Positions 53,262 to 64,000 of a stretch of DNA of 64,000 nt are shown one piece after another (position 1 is the first letter of the stretch; every line of letters starts with the position of its first letter). This DNA comes from Ahaetulla prasina (taxonomy: Eukaryota; Chordata; Lepidosauria; Squamata; Colubridae), in NCBI RefSeq assembly GCF_028640845.1, contig NC_080540.1:283730524-283794523 (forward strand), in the 5' to 3' direction. The notes below the pieces were generated by a model. That model searched no databases and was not told where the DNA came from. It worked only from the letters and a program-made list of their open reading frames with translations. The position numbers and the translations under genes were made by a program.

Positions 53262-53860
53262 GGCATATAGGTCTTGGCATTTTCGGGTCTTTTCCCGTGT
53301 AAGTTTGAGAGTATCTTGGCGACGTTTTGATGAGGTCTCACTCATCATCTTCAGGCTGGTGTCTTCGGTTTCGTGCTTCTCGAGCAAAGAGTGGTCGGAG
53401 CTGCTGTCTCTCTATAAATACTGGTGGGGAGGTGGAGAGTGTTGCTGTGAGCGGGTTGGTTGACTGTGTGGTTGTATCTTGATTGGTAGATGCAGATTGG
53501 TCGGCAATCAAACACCCACTCTATCTACCAATCAGGATGCAACCACAGAGCCAACCAACCCGCTCAAAGCAACACTTCCCACCTTGACCAATCTGCAAAC
53601 ACCCACTCCATCTACCAATCAAGATGCAACCACACAGCCAACCAACCCGCTCACAGCAATACTCTCCACCTCCCCACCAGTATTTATAGAGAGACAGCAG
53701 CTCCGACCACTCTTTACTCGAGAAGCACGAAGCTGAAGACACCAGCCTGAAGATGATGAGTGAGACCCTGTCGAAACATCACCAAGATACTCTCAACCTT
53801 ACATGGAAAAAGACCCGAAAATGCCAAGACCTACATACCTATACCCGTGAAAAGCTACGA
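53262..53860. mobile_element. Penelope-like terminal repeat, inverted dimer, second family
   Basis: The left arm (53262-53510) is minus-oriented and the right arm (about 53515-53860) plus-oriented. The right arm reads 'tatttatagagagacagcag', 'gaagcacgaagctgaagaca', 'cagcctgaagatgatgagtg', then 'gaaacatcaccaagatac'. The left arm has a six-base stem II (GATGAG/CTCATC) but an A instead of G in GAAA; the right arm keeps GAAA but has a damaged stem. Within the dimer a ~100-bp segment (caaccaacccgctca) is tandemly repeated. Confidence 0.78.
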
Positions 53861-53880
53861 ATGAATGAATGCATGAAAAT

Positions 53881-53896
53881 ATATATATATATATAT
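53881..53896. repeat. (AT)n short array
   Basis: Eight AT units directly after the Penelope-like dimer, as with the copies at 19-27 kb. Confidence 0.8.
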
Positions 53897-53899
53897 TTC

Positions 53900-55496
53900 T
53901 TTTCTTCTAACTTCAAAACTTACATCTGAGAGAATCCTTTTTTCATTGCGCAAGGATGCGGGGAAAAAAATATATGTAGACTTTTCTTCATTTATTCAAC
54001 TTTGACAAACCATACGTGTTTTTCTCTTTATTTTTCACATCAAGAACTATAAATTAAGACTTTGACACATATACAGTAATTTGTTATTAAGGTAAAGGAT
54101 GTCTGTTGGCACAAATAATTGAGTAAAAACCATTTAATAATAAAATAACATTCATTCTGTAGCTACTTTATTTGTTTGGAACACGCGATTTAACATATCA
54201 CCTTCACAAAATAAAAAAATAAAAAACAGAAATAACAAAACAGAAACAGAAACCCCAAGACATATAATGGCATTATAAAATATACCTTAAATTACAAGTA
54301 TTCTTGGCAAAAACATAGTAAGCTGGGCCACCTACTCTTTGCTTCCAAGCTGCAGGTTAGGCCATTTTCTCATACCCCTTATTTCCTCTGGATTGAAAGA
54401 ATAAAAATGCATTTGAAGAGTACACAAACATTGCAACAACTGCATTTTGGTTAAGAATTATGGTTCTTGAATCTGTTTTTTAGCATAACTGGATCTTACT
54501 TGAAAGAAATATTTGGTTTACTTATTGCGGAAGAACATATAAAGCTTTTGGGAAGTTTTTAACACTATTACAATCATTAACTGTCTTACAAAAAACCTAT
54601 TTAAAATCCTTGTATCCATTACCATCTTTGGCAGATAAATAGGAAAACAAAAATAAACAGACCATAGTACAAAGTTTTGTTTATCACAATCTACTATTAT
54701 AAGGCCAAATAAAAAATAAGCTCCTTTGCACTAATGTAAGCACACGTCCAGTATATTCTTAATGACAAAAGACATATAAACACGCTACGGATGTTCAGGC
54801 TGGACACTGTTTTGTATAGCAGATTGCTGTTTTCCACACAGCCCTAATTCCTAAGTTGCACCCTCCTAGACAAAGTAAAGTGTACTTAGCAGTTTTTTTG
54901 GCTTTATGGTGCAGTGGAATAGGTAGGTTTTAGGAAGAAAGTTTGCAATTTGGATCAACGAGAGCCTAAATTTTCAATCTGAATTGGTGAGACCCCAGCT
55001 ATAAAGGATATATCTGTATGCTTTTTGAATTTCTCTTAAAAATAAGCTTCCAATCATCCAAGCTGGTTCAAATGTATGGTAGGCAGTGTGATGCAGGTAT
55101 ACACTCTTTAAGTAACAAACATTTTGACATGCACTCTTAGTTTTCAGAAGAGTATCCAAAATATTCTTCCTAACACAGGTTGTCCCTGGGAGCAGCCTAT
55201 CGCATCTCCATGTCTTAGGCCAACCTAAGGCCAACCTCAAATCAGCAATGTCTTACCAGATAAATATAATATTCTTCATTATTCTTCACTGCTCCCTAAT
55301 ATATAGCTAAATCTTAATTTATAGACCTGGATACTGTACATTGTTGGCAAAGATCTTGAAATGATTTCTTATGGAGGAGGAAAGTAAAATAGGACATTTA
55401 ACAAACACTCTTCAAGCATGCTAGAGAACCAAGATCCAATTGCATAGGCAAGGTAGATGAACAACCATTAAAACTGTGCTGGGTTTTGTGTGTGTG

Positions 55497-55528
<32 letters not shown>

Positions 55529-58266
55529 TGCGTGCGTGTGTTTGAATTATCCAAACAGTCTGTTGTCGGTCACAGCAGACAACACAACTGTAACAGACCC
55601 TGCTAATTCCGTGGGATTTGGTTTGTGCCAAATGTTGACTGTCTTATTACAGTCTCTGCCCAAAAAGAGCATCGTTCTAACATTTGAACATGGTCGGTCA
55701 TTCCCTGCAAATTCTGGAAAACACTGCTTATACCATCACTGTATAAATTTGCAACCATAGGAACTTGTATTGCTAGTTATTGTTATGATCTACCATAAAG
55801 CCAAAGGAACTCCTTTTGTGTTAGAAAAAATGCACAGCTCACTCATTTCCAGTAAAAGGTGACTTTTCAAAACTGCCGCACAATAAACGATGTTTGTCTT
55901 AGAAACAGGGGAGCTATCGGCTAATTTTATTTGTTCATCTTAATTTCCACTATTATAAGTCAAATTCAATATGTACCTGACATATGTTTATTTCTGAAAT
56001 GTGCCCTGATCCAAATGCTTATTCAAAATGGAAATGCCTCATGTTTGCAAATCGCTATTTCAACATTATGAGACAGAACTGTGCATGTTTTCACAGCCTA
56101 AATGCATGTATACACAAAACTGCTCCACAACCGCTAACGGATAACAGGCTTCATGCATAAATGAAATTTCATTAAATGAAAAGGAAACATTTATTTCCAA
56201 ATGAAAAAAAATAGTTGCTATTAAGAACCACAATGCATTTACACTGCTAAGTTTTTTTTTTCTCTTTTGCTTCATGCATCAAAATGATAGCACTGAAATC
56301 ATAGGAGTTGCTAATTATAATACTACACTGTTAAACACAGAACAATTAATTGTTCAGACCAAGTAGCACAAATGTAGAAAATAATCATACTTTTTTTTTT
56401 CCAACAGAGCAAATTAACACAGATTGTTTCTTCAGCAAAATATGAAAACTGTAAACTTTGGGCTCATTCTGCAACTTTTCCCAATCCGGAATAAATAAAA
56501 CACCCAAAAGGAAGAAGACTTACATACAACTTTAAGCGCACCGTTTTTCTTTTTCCTGTCTATTACAAAAGCACAACCTAAAAAGCTTTTTTAAAATTTC
56601 TTTTAAATCACATTTACCAAAATGAAACAAGTGAATAATTTATTACATACGCTATAATAACATTACTCTAAACACTATTATCTATGAGGTATATCTGAGA
56701 AAATTCGGTAAGGAATTGAGCGGTCTGCCTTGCCAACATGCCCAAGTTTATATTTTAAAGCTTTGGAACCATGAGGAGAGAAAGAAGGAGAGAGGAAAAG
56801 AGAAAAAGGACCTTTGGTATTATTATTAGAAACCATGTTCTTTGCAGGGTTGCATCGCAAAGCACCACAGTACAATAAGACCACCCCTTTCAAGATGGTG
56901 GCCCAGTTGACGCTGAGGTATTCACAGGAAGAATTAAAAAAACAAAAGCACAGAGAGGTCTAGACTGGCAAAATCGTTGCTTTGGTTAAAGCAAGGCACT
57001 CGTCCTGTGGTAAACTCACACTTTGCACATGAAGCATGGGTCTGATAGAAAAAAAAGCAATTGCCCGTCAAAAAGTCCTGCTAATTTTGATGCTTTTCTT
57101 GTATTTGGATGTCTTGAAGGGCTGGAAATGTGTGGGAGAGGGGGGAGAGGAGACTGGGAGAGTTAATACAAAGATCTAACATTGCCTTCCACCCCTGGAA
57201 AGCATCCTGAGAATCGTTATAGCTCTAGATTGAAGGCGTATTGCCATAAAATATGCACAGTAGGACCCAAGAGAGGAGGAAGATGCTACCTTAGAGGGAA
57301 GGAAGTGTCAAGGCAAAAACGAATGGTTGAAGGATGGGCTGTTTTTGTGTTGATGAAGAGCACATTTTGTGTGGGAATCAAAAGGTTGTACTCTAACTGC
57401 AAATACTTAGTTGGGGGAAAAATAATCCTGCAGGGAGAGAACTATCACCTTTCAGTTTGTCCATAGATATTTTACATTTTGCTATCCTGAATCTCACCCT
57501 AGTATCACTTTTGTTATTAAAATTATAGGATCCTTGAGGAAACCATTCAAAAAGTAGAGACTGGGTAAAGTTATTTAATCTTTCGGGGTTAATTCCTCCC
57601 ACACACCCCCATTGGATGAAACAAGGCAGGGTAGAGCTATCAAAAGCTGAACGCGTTTCATGGGCTTTATAAAAGTCAAAGCGGCCATAGTGTTAAATGT
57701 GTTGTTTCTTGAATGTGATTCAAAAAAAAAGTAGTGGTGTTTTCTTGTGGCACTTCAGCTACAGGTTATTAGGGCCTCCCCGATGATTATGCGGCTCAGA
57801 TTCAGTTGCAAACTACTGAATGACAGCATTGTGGACTTTGGTTTAAAAGAAAAATAAGTCATCTAAATAACTGTTTTTCTTTTCAATAAAGCTAGCATAT
57901 CTCTTCTATAAAATTATTCTATAAAAATTCACTAGAATAGGCTGCTACTTCTGCCTCCGACTTCTCCAACGCTTCTTATCCTGAAGCTGGCTAAAACAAT
58001 GTCCTAATTAATATCTCCTCTTTGTCACCAGCCCTGGTAGGGAAGTTTCCATTAAAGTTCCCATTTTAAACGTTTTTGTTGGAAGTCCAAATAGGTGGTC
58101 AATAGACTTTTCATCCTTTATGGTGATCCAGTGTGAGATACGTGGATGTGATTTGCATGGAAATGGCTTTTGTTTCACGAGGGCTTTTGGTTAAGCAGCT
58201 GGCCACAGATTGACCAAAGAGACTGTTTTAATGTATTTTATGGATTATTATTTTTTTGCATGTTCA
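53900..58266. other. repeat-poor AT-rich zone, possible 3' UTR or intron
   Basis: More than 4 kb without a recognisable transposon, in strong contrast with the rest of the window. Several candidate polyadenylation signals (AATAAA) occur on the minus strand, for example near 54165. No long ORF or recognised protein is present. It could be long 3' UTR, intron or conserved non-coding DNA of a minus-strand gene, but this is inference only. Homopolymer runs and a (GT)n array are the only visible structure. Confidence 0.35.
55484..55541 (+). repeat. (TG)n-(CGTG)n microsatellite
   Basis: About a dozen TG units followed by seven CGTG units. It has Z-DNA-forming alternating purine-pyrimidine character. 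Confidence 0.9.
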
Positions 58267-58274
58267 GTCTATGA

Positions 58275-58405
58275 CAGGGGTCTCCAACCTTGGCAACTTT
58301 AAGACTTGTGGACTTCAACTCCCAGAATTCCTCAGCTTTGCTGGCTGAGGGATTCTGGGAGTTGAAGTCCACAAGTCTTAAATTTGCCAAGGTTGGAGAC
58401 CCCTG
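58275..58405. mobile_element. palindromic hAT-type MITE, near-perfect
   Basis: 131 bp in which caggggtctccaaccttggc and the following ~50 bases return as their inverted complement, ending 'gttggagacccctg'. The 8-bp duplication gtctatga is perfect (58267-58274, 58406-58413). It is the best-preserved member of the family at 51022 and 28470. Confidence 0.93.
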
Positions 58406-58649
58406 GTCTATGACATTGTTTCAATCGTTTTACTCCTATTTGTTTCACTGCTGCATTTATTGCTATTATTATTATAATCTAAAAAACAAGATTCTAATTT
58501 TGCAAACTTTTTTTTGTTACTGTTCGTTTTTAACTTCATCAGTGATTCAGCGTAATTCACATGGTAGTATTAAATTTCGTTTTATCCCATGCTGGAATAA
58601 ATCTAGACTTGTTGTATTAGCCATGAGACCACTGTTTTACAGTATCATG

Positions 58650-58815
58650 CTTCTTGCTACATTAATACCACTTTTACAGAGTCAAGCTCTTGCCCCCAAC
58701 AATTTGGGTCCTCATTTTACAGACCTCGAAAGGATGGAAGGCTGAGTCAACCTTGAGCCTGGTGAGATTTGAACTGGCAAATTGCAGGCAGCCGGCAGTC
58801 AGCAGAAGGAGATGA
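58650..58815 (-). mobile_element. MIR-like CORE-SINE, head missing
   Basis: On the minus strand: tail 'taccacttttacagagtcaa', core 'tgggtcctcattttacagac', and B-box region 'gagatttgaactggcaaatt'. The tRNA head is lost at the junction with the following Sauria SINE. Confidence 0.78.
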
Positions 58816-58825
58816 ATGGAATAAA

Positions 58826-59178
58826 AGGTAAAGGTAAAGGTTCCCCTCGCACATATGTGCTAGTCGTTGCCAACTCTAGGGGGCGGTGCTCATCTCCGTT
58901 TCAAAGCCGAAGAGCCAGCGCTGTCCGAAGATGTCTCCGTGGTCATGTGGCCAGTATGACTCAATGCCAAAGGTGCACGGAACGCTGTTACCTTCCCACC
59001 AAAGGTGGTCCCTATTTTTTCTGCTTGCATTTTTACATGCTTTCGAAACTGCTAGGTTGGCAGAAGCTGGGACAAGTAACGGGAGCTCACCCCGTTACAC
59101 GGTAGCACTAGGGATTTGAACCGCTGAGCTGCCAACCTTTCAATCGACAAGCTCGATGTCCTAACCCCTGAGCCACCA
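58826..59178 (-). mobile_element. Sauria-type tRNA-derived SINE
   Basis: The plus strand reads aaggtaaaggtaaaggttcc at the left (tail) and ends 'aacccctgagccacc' at the right (A-box head), with a B box 'gggatttgaaccgctgagc' near 59115. It is nearly identical to 29855-30211. The frames at 58782-59119 are artefacts. Confidence 0.9.
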
Positions 59179-59284
59179 TGGGTCCCTTAGCATGGAGTAG
59201 CAATGGAGTAGCAATCTCATTTTGGTATACTGTCCCAGGAGATTAATATGCTTCTCATCTAAGGTGGGAGCAGCCATACTATGT

Positions 59285-59385
59285 TTTTAAGTGTATGTGC
59301 ATGTATGTATATGTGTCTGAATATATGTGTGTGCATGCATCCATGTGTATGTATGTCTACATGTGTGTGCATCTATGTAGGTTCA
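59285..59385. repeat. TATG/TGTG-rich degenerate microsatellite
   Basis: A mixed tract of TATG, TGTG and CATG units. Confidence 0.7.
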
Positions 59386-59389
59386 TGAA

Positions 59390-60180
59390 CCTTTTGAAAT
59401 CTCCCAGAAACCTCTAATGGGATTTGTTTAGCAATTTAACAACTGGCAGGGGGGGGGAAATTGCACCGAAAATTGCAGAATGCATTCTAGGAACAAATAT
59501 ATGGCCAGCTGGATCTTCCCTATTCATTCTAGTGTTGGGAATCATTCCATGCATTTCCCTTTGCAAGAAGAAATGGGCTTGTGCTAGAATTTTATGTCTT
59601 AAACTTCACTTTCAGATGGGCTGAGCGCAGTGCAACATAAAAGCACTTTGAACAAACTAAAACAAGTTTAGTTATGGATATTCTGAATCATGACTGACTG
59701 GAGTTAATTCTATTTACTTCTAAGTGTGGATGCAGTCTTAAATATACCTAGCCTCCATTCTTGATTATAGTGTTTGGGCTTGAAGGACACCCATTGGTTA
59801 CATCTGCTTCATGGCAAGATTAAACCTATCTGATCTTTTTTTTAAAGTAATCCTAATGCTAAATATATCTTTCTTAAAACTGCATTGATGTCAACAAATC
59901 TTAGATTTAGATGTAGAAACTTTGGGCCATAGTGTTAGGGACTAACACTTTCTTTATCTTTCTGGATGGCTTCTCTCAAGCCTTTGTCAGATCCATTAAA
60001 ATAGGTTTGCTTAATTCCACATAATGCAGAAGAAAGTCCCTGTCTGGTGGATGGGATGGATGGCTGAGATCCAAAAATCTATTTATAGCTCACCAAATCG
60101 CAGTTTGCACTCTTCCCTCTGTGAAAAGCAGATCTTTCCTGTAGAACCCACCACAAACTGCTTTTGCAGCTGAGCTTCAA
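59390..60180. other. unique sequence, no gene seen
   Basis: No recognised element or exon. Confidence 0.35.
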
Positions 60181-60185
60181 AAGTG

Positions 60186-60560
60186 GCTTGAGCTATAGGA
60201 CCTGGATAGGTCCGCTGCAAAGGGAGCTGGTTTAAGAAGTTACAAAGTCAGTTCCTTGATCCATCTAGCAGGCAGCTCACTAGACCAGTGGTTCTCAACC
60301 TCTTCTTCACTCTTTAAATACCTTTTGTGGCCACAGACCCTCAAGACATAACTCAAGATTTAAATTATAACATTTCTTCAAGCCTTCACAGACCACCACC
60401 CCTGTAATGGCATCACAGCCACCCCCCCCCCCCCAAATCACAGGTTGAGAACCTGTAAGCTGCCTGCTAGATAGATCAAGGAGTTGACGGTATGAATTTC
60501 ATGCAACTTTTTACACCAGCTCCCTTTGAAGTGTATCTACCCAGGTCCTCCAACTCAAGC
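60186..60560. repeat. long inverted repeat enclosing a hAT-like MITE
   Basis: Left arm 60186-60276 (gcttgagctataggacctgg ... ctagcaggcagct) pairs with right arm about 60457-60560 (agctgcctgctagatagatc ... ccaactcaagc), with scattered differences. The centre (60286-60455) begins cagtggttctcaacct and ends with a damaged inverted copy, aggttgagaacctg, as in the 11154 element. Confidence 0.75.
60286..60455 (-). mobile_element. hAT MITE (CAGTGGTTCTCAACC type), degraded
   Basis: The interior 'taaataccttttgtggccac' and 'aaatgttataatt'-type blocks match the complement of 11154-11330. A C14 run interrupts the right part. Confidence 0.75.
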
Positions 60561-60865
60561 TGATTACTCTGAGTCTGATTACAGCTCTCTAGGGTGAGAT
60601 TTGAGGACCTTTCTCCCCAACATCTTTTGAGTGGAAACTCCAAAATTATGAATCTATCAAGCATGTTTTTCCATTCTAAGTAGCTCCAAAATTTTCTCCA
60701 TAGTTTTTGGAATCCCAGTTAAGGCCCCAACCAGATTTAGCCAAAACTACAGGAGCTAACTCAAATATCAACTAGGGATTGCACAAAGGATTCCCATTTC
60801 ATCTGTACTATTTGGATTGTTTCTGGATGGCATGCCCATCCCTGCCTACCAATTCCAAGCGGGTA

Positions 60866-61135
60866 GCAATAGCAATTAGGCTTACATACTGCCCCATAAT
60901 GCTTTATAGCACTGGCACTGGGTGATTTTTACAATGTAAGCATTATTTGCATATTGCTCCCAACAACCTGGGTCATCGTTTTACTGATTTTGGGAGGATA
61001 GAAAGCTGAGTCAACCTTGAGCAGGTTAGAATCGAAACTCCTGGCAGTGAACAGTGAGTTAGCCTGCAATACTGCACGTTAACCACCGCGCCACCAGGGC
61101 GCAATACTGCACTTTAACAACCGCACCACTAGGGC
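60866..61135 (-). mobile_element. MIR-like CORE-SINE with duplicated head
   Basis: Tail at the left ('agcaatagcaattaggctta'), core 'ttttactgattttgggagg', and a head segment near 61090 ('aaccaccgcgccaccagggc'). The head segment is present twice in tandem (about 61062-61095 and 61098-61131). Confidence 0.82.
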
Positions 61136-61149
61136 TCCAAGTGAATAGG

Positions 61150-63815
61150 TGAGCATCACAGTGTATTTCTCTTCTTGGAAACTGTGCTTAAGATCAAGCT
61201 GATAGGTTGCGGAAGAAGGAGAGGGACATAGGGTGGGAAGGGCAATGACCAAGATAAATACAAAAATAAAATAAAAATAAAAATCAGCTCTTTCAGAATT
61301 AGCAGGATCCCTCTAACGTTCTTTTTTTTTGGGTGGGTAGGTGGGTGGGGTAACTGAGTTGCAGCTGTACATACTGGATGTAAAAGAGAAAATGTTAAAA
61401 CTATAAAGAGCACAAGCAAGATGCAGACCGCACAGAGAAAGAATTCTTTGGTATCTTTGGTATCATCAACACGATTAAAATTACAAATGGAAAAGTCAAG
61501 TGAGGTAGCCTCTTTGGTTCTCACTAGAAATAGAAAGTTTTTTTTTTCCTTTTTCATGTTTTTTTTAAACCTTTTGTTTGTTTGTTTGTTTGTTTTACAT
61601 ACACACACACACGAAGTTCATTCTTGGAAGCAGCTACTTTAAGGGTTTCTCTCTTTTTAAAATTACCTACTTTTTTTTTTGCTTGTTGTTATTTTATATC
61701 TTTTCCCCCAGCTTAGGTTTTTAAAAAGCCACAAAGTTCAGGCAAAGTGTTGTAGTGTTTTGGGTTTTTTTTTTTTATAAAAAAAAAATCCCCTGTTGTT
61801 CCTGAATGTAGAGTTTTAGACAAAATATTCCTTGCTTGTCCAAAAAAGGAAAGAAGAAGAAATAATAATAATTCTATTGTTCTGACAGCAAATAAATTGT
61901 AGTGCTTTAAATTGATTTATTAAAAAAAATAAAATATAAACTATACAAGGGCACCTTTAGTAGATGCTGAATAAGTTAAATAAATAAGTTATATTATGAA
62001 GGCATTTATGTGCCATAATAATAATTAAAAGGTATACCTCACTATTTTTTTCTTTTATCTTTTAAGTGAGATGAAAAGGAGGAATTAATTTAAATAACTT
62101 AAGGGTTGATCATTTTATAAAGTATTGAGACTGATTAAAATATATAAAACATACCTCAGTTTGGGGAAAGGGATGTGAGAGATTTCTTTTTCGTTAGTAA
62201 CTTTACTATTGTTGTTGCTATTATTATTTTGGTAACCTGAAACTGTAACAGAATCTGAAACTTTACCGATATTCCTTTTGCCCCCAAATAAAATGTCTCA
62301 GCTAACTTTCAATTTGCATCTAGGATGCACTACAATTCTAGGTTCATTAAATAAGCAAAAAATAATTCTAGCAAATAAAAGGCAGAATCCTGAAAGATGC
62401 CGATGAACAGGCCCCATTGAAATTTGAGACATATTTACATACAACATCTGTTCATTTCAATGGCACCTGCTCAGGAGCAAATCCAGGTGAATTGCAACTA
62501 CAATAAACAAGAATGTCATCAAAATAATCACCAAAACCAATCAATTAGACCCCATCCCTGCAGTTTTAGCTCCAGCTAAACTCCTATTTATAGTAGTCGA
62601 TGGTACATAGACTGAGTTTGCCTGTCCTGATAATCTGTGGAATGAACGCTTAACTAGAGCTAAGACTTCAGATTTGAATCCCCATCTAATTAGAATCTCA
62701 GAATTGATCAACAATACAATGGGTTATATAGCCCAAACATATCAGGACAGAAGTAAAGGCTTTGTAAGTTAACCGGCAAAACATTTAAAAGATAACAAAG
62801 AAATAATAATAATAATTTCCATAATAAATATAGACTAGGCCAAGTATCATCTAGAAAGATCACAAAATATTTAAAATAGGCTGACAAGCAAGAAAGAAGC
62901 TGCAGAATTTTGGTTCCCCCCCCCCCCCATTGCTATGTCATTTCTACATCTTGTCTTTTTTGCTTGTTTCTTGGTTTGGTTTTGGGTTTAAAAAGAAACA
63001 AAAAAGAAAAGAAAAGGAGGTTGTATTCCCATTGGTCGGTCTGAGCTTTACATGTTGCTGGTTTTGTCCTTCATAGGTCTTTGGGTTTAGCTTTAGTTAA
63101 GGGAGATCGAGAATAAAGCTATTCAACCGAAGTAATCAAGCACATTCTTTGTTCCTCCACAGATGATTAAACAATATCCAAGGTTTCTTGAAAGTTGAAT
63201 TCATCTTGGATGTGCCCATGAAAAATAACTCCAAGTATAAAGGTAAAAAGAGATGTTGGGATACTATTACACCATCATTCCTTTGAGAAAGAGAGCATAC
63301 AAAATAGGCAGTACTCAAGGCAAGCAGACAGATGCTTAAATCAATACAGACACATAGCATGCTTAAAATACCGTTGCCATCTCCTAAAATCCCATTTGTA
63401 CTTGGCTATTGTTTGAGTTCTTGCCTGGGGAAAAAGAACCAGAGTTAGGTAAAACTGACAAAGAAAGCAGCCGCATCAGACAATAACTGACCAGGACAAG
63501 GCAACACAAAATAATTCCAGAGTAAGGACCAGATGAAGCTGTTTAGAGTGTGATGTAGTGGATAGAGAGAGGAGGATGAATAACTGGGAAGATTCTGTGT
63601 GGATTAAAAAGAGCTGTCTACATTGGGATTACAAGAAGATTTCAAATTTTAATACCTTTCATATAAAATTAAAATCAGAATATGCCTCCGGACTGAATAA
63701 ACAGACCCCAGCTCTCAGGTTCTAACTAGGATCTGCAATGGTTCATTATATATTTCCTTCAATGTTAGCATCAATGGCTCAGATATAATATCACCATTTC
63801 TCTAGAGCAGTGTCT
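61150..63815. other. repeat-poor AT-rich zone, possible 3' UTR or intron
   Basis: Only homopolymers, short (TTTG)n at 61575 and a C10 run near 62920 are visible. The frames here lack recognised domains. On the minus strand a polypyrimidine-AG (ttctttttccccag, ending at 63425) resembles a splice acceptor and is followed by short open frames only. The long low-repeat composition is compatible with a 3' UTR, but no gene can be named. Confidence 0.3.
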
Positions 63816-63822
63816 CTCAACT

Positions 63823-64000
63823 TTAAGCAATAGTATTTAGACTTATATACCGCTTAATAGTGCTTTACAGCACTCTCTGAGCAGTTTACAAAGTCAGCAT
63901 ATATATAGCCCCCAACAATCTGGGTCCTCATTTTACTGACCTTGGAAAGACGGAAGGCTGAATTGAGTTAACCTCAATTCCGGTCAGGATTGAATTCCAG
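63823..64000 (-). mobile_element. MIR-like CORE-SINE, cut by window end
   Basis: 'gcaatagtatttagacttat' (tail), 'caacaatctgggtcctcatt' and 'ttttactgaccttgg' (core), then 'caggattgaattccag' at the window edge. The head lies outside the window. Confidence 0.82.

Noticed and set aside
63367..63424. Candidate terminal exon on the minus strand after ttctttttccccag
   Set aside because: All three frames are short and match nothing I recognise; kept only as part of the repeat-poor zone.

Overview
The window looks like nuclear DNA of a squamate reptile, most likely a snake. Almost everything recognisable is transposon-derived: Sauria-type SINEs, MIR-like CORE-SINEs, L2 and CR1 LINEs, Penelope-like elements (PLEs), many short non-autonomous hAT elements, Tigger-like DNA elements and solo LTRs. 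Two LINE tails end in (ATAGA)n pentanucleotide arrays, a combination known from snake CR1-L3 ('Snake1') elements. There is no bacterial-style gene organisation, no rRNA, no CRISPR array and no intact host protein-coding gene that I can identify. The long open frames are either decayed retrotransposon ORFs (an L2 LINE at 11.6-14.3 kb, PLEs at 19-27.6 kb) or accidental frames through microsatellites and GC-rich MITEs.

Layout. 0-11 kb holds nested DNA transposons, two solo LTRs, a snake-type CR1 tail and a Sauria SINE. 11.5-14.7 kb is a hAT MITE split by a 3-kb 5'-truncated L2 LINE that retains endonuclease and reverse-transcriptase motifs. 15-19 kb is mostly unique sequence with microsatellites and an L2 tail. 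19.0-27.6 kb is a cluster of PLE copies in both orientations, with YIDD reverse transcriptase, GIY-YIG endonuclease, a Thr/Pro/Gln-rich tail and hammerhead-like ribozyme motifs in the terminal repeats. 27.7-53.9 kb is a mosaic of solo LTRs, SINEs, hAT MITEs (one with a four-unit internal tandem array), CR1 and L2 pieces and two more inverted PLE terminal repeats. 53.9-64 kb is repeat-poor and AT-rich, broken only by a palindromic MITE, SINEs and one long inverted repeat; it could be long 3' UTR or intron of a gene lying beyond the window.

Most boundaries rest on target-site duplications read directly from the sequence (8 bp for hAT, 5 bp for LTRs), which also give insertion order. The most interesting material is the PLE cluster: candidate hammerhead ribozymes, an ORF whose stop codon lies inside the ribozyme core, repeated head-to-head inverted copies, and a tandem junction at an 11-bp microhomology. 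I found no sign of a wholly new system; the novelty is in the structure of these mobile elements.
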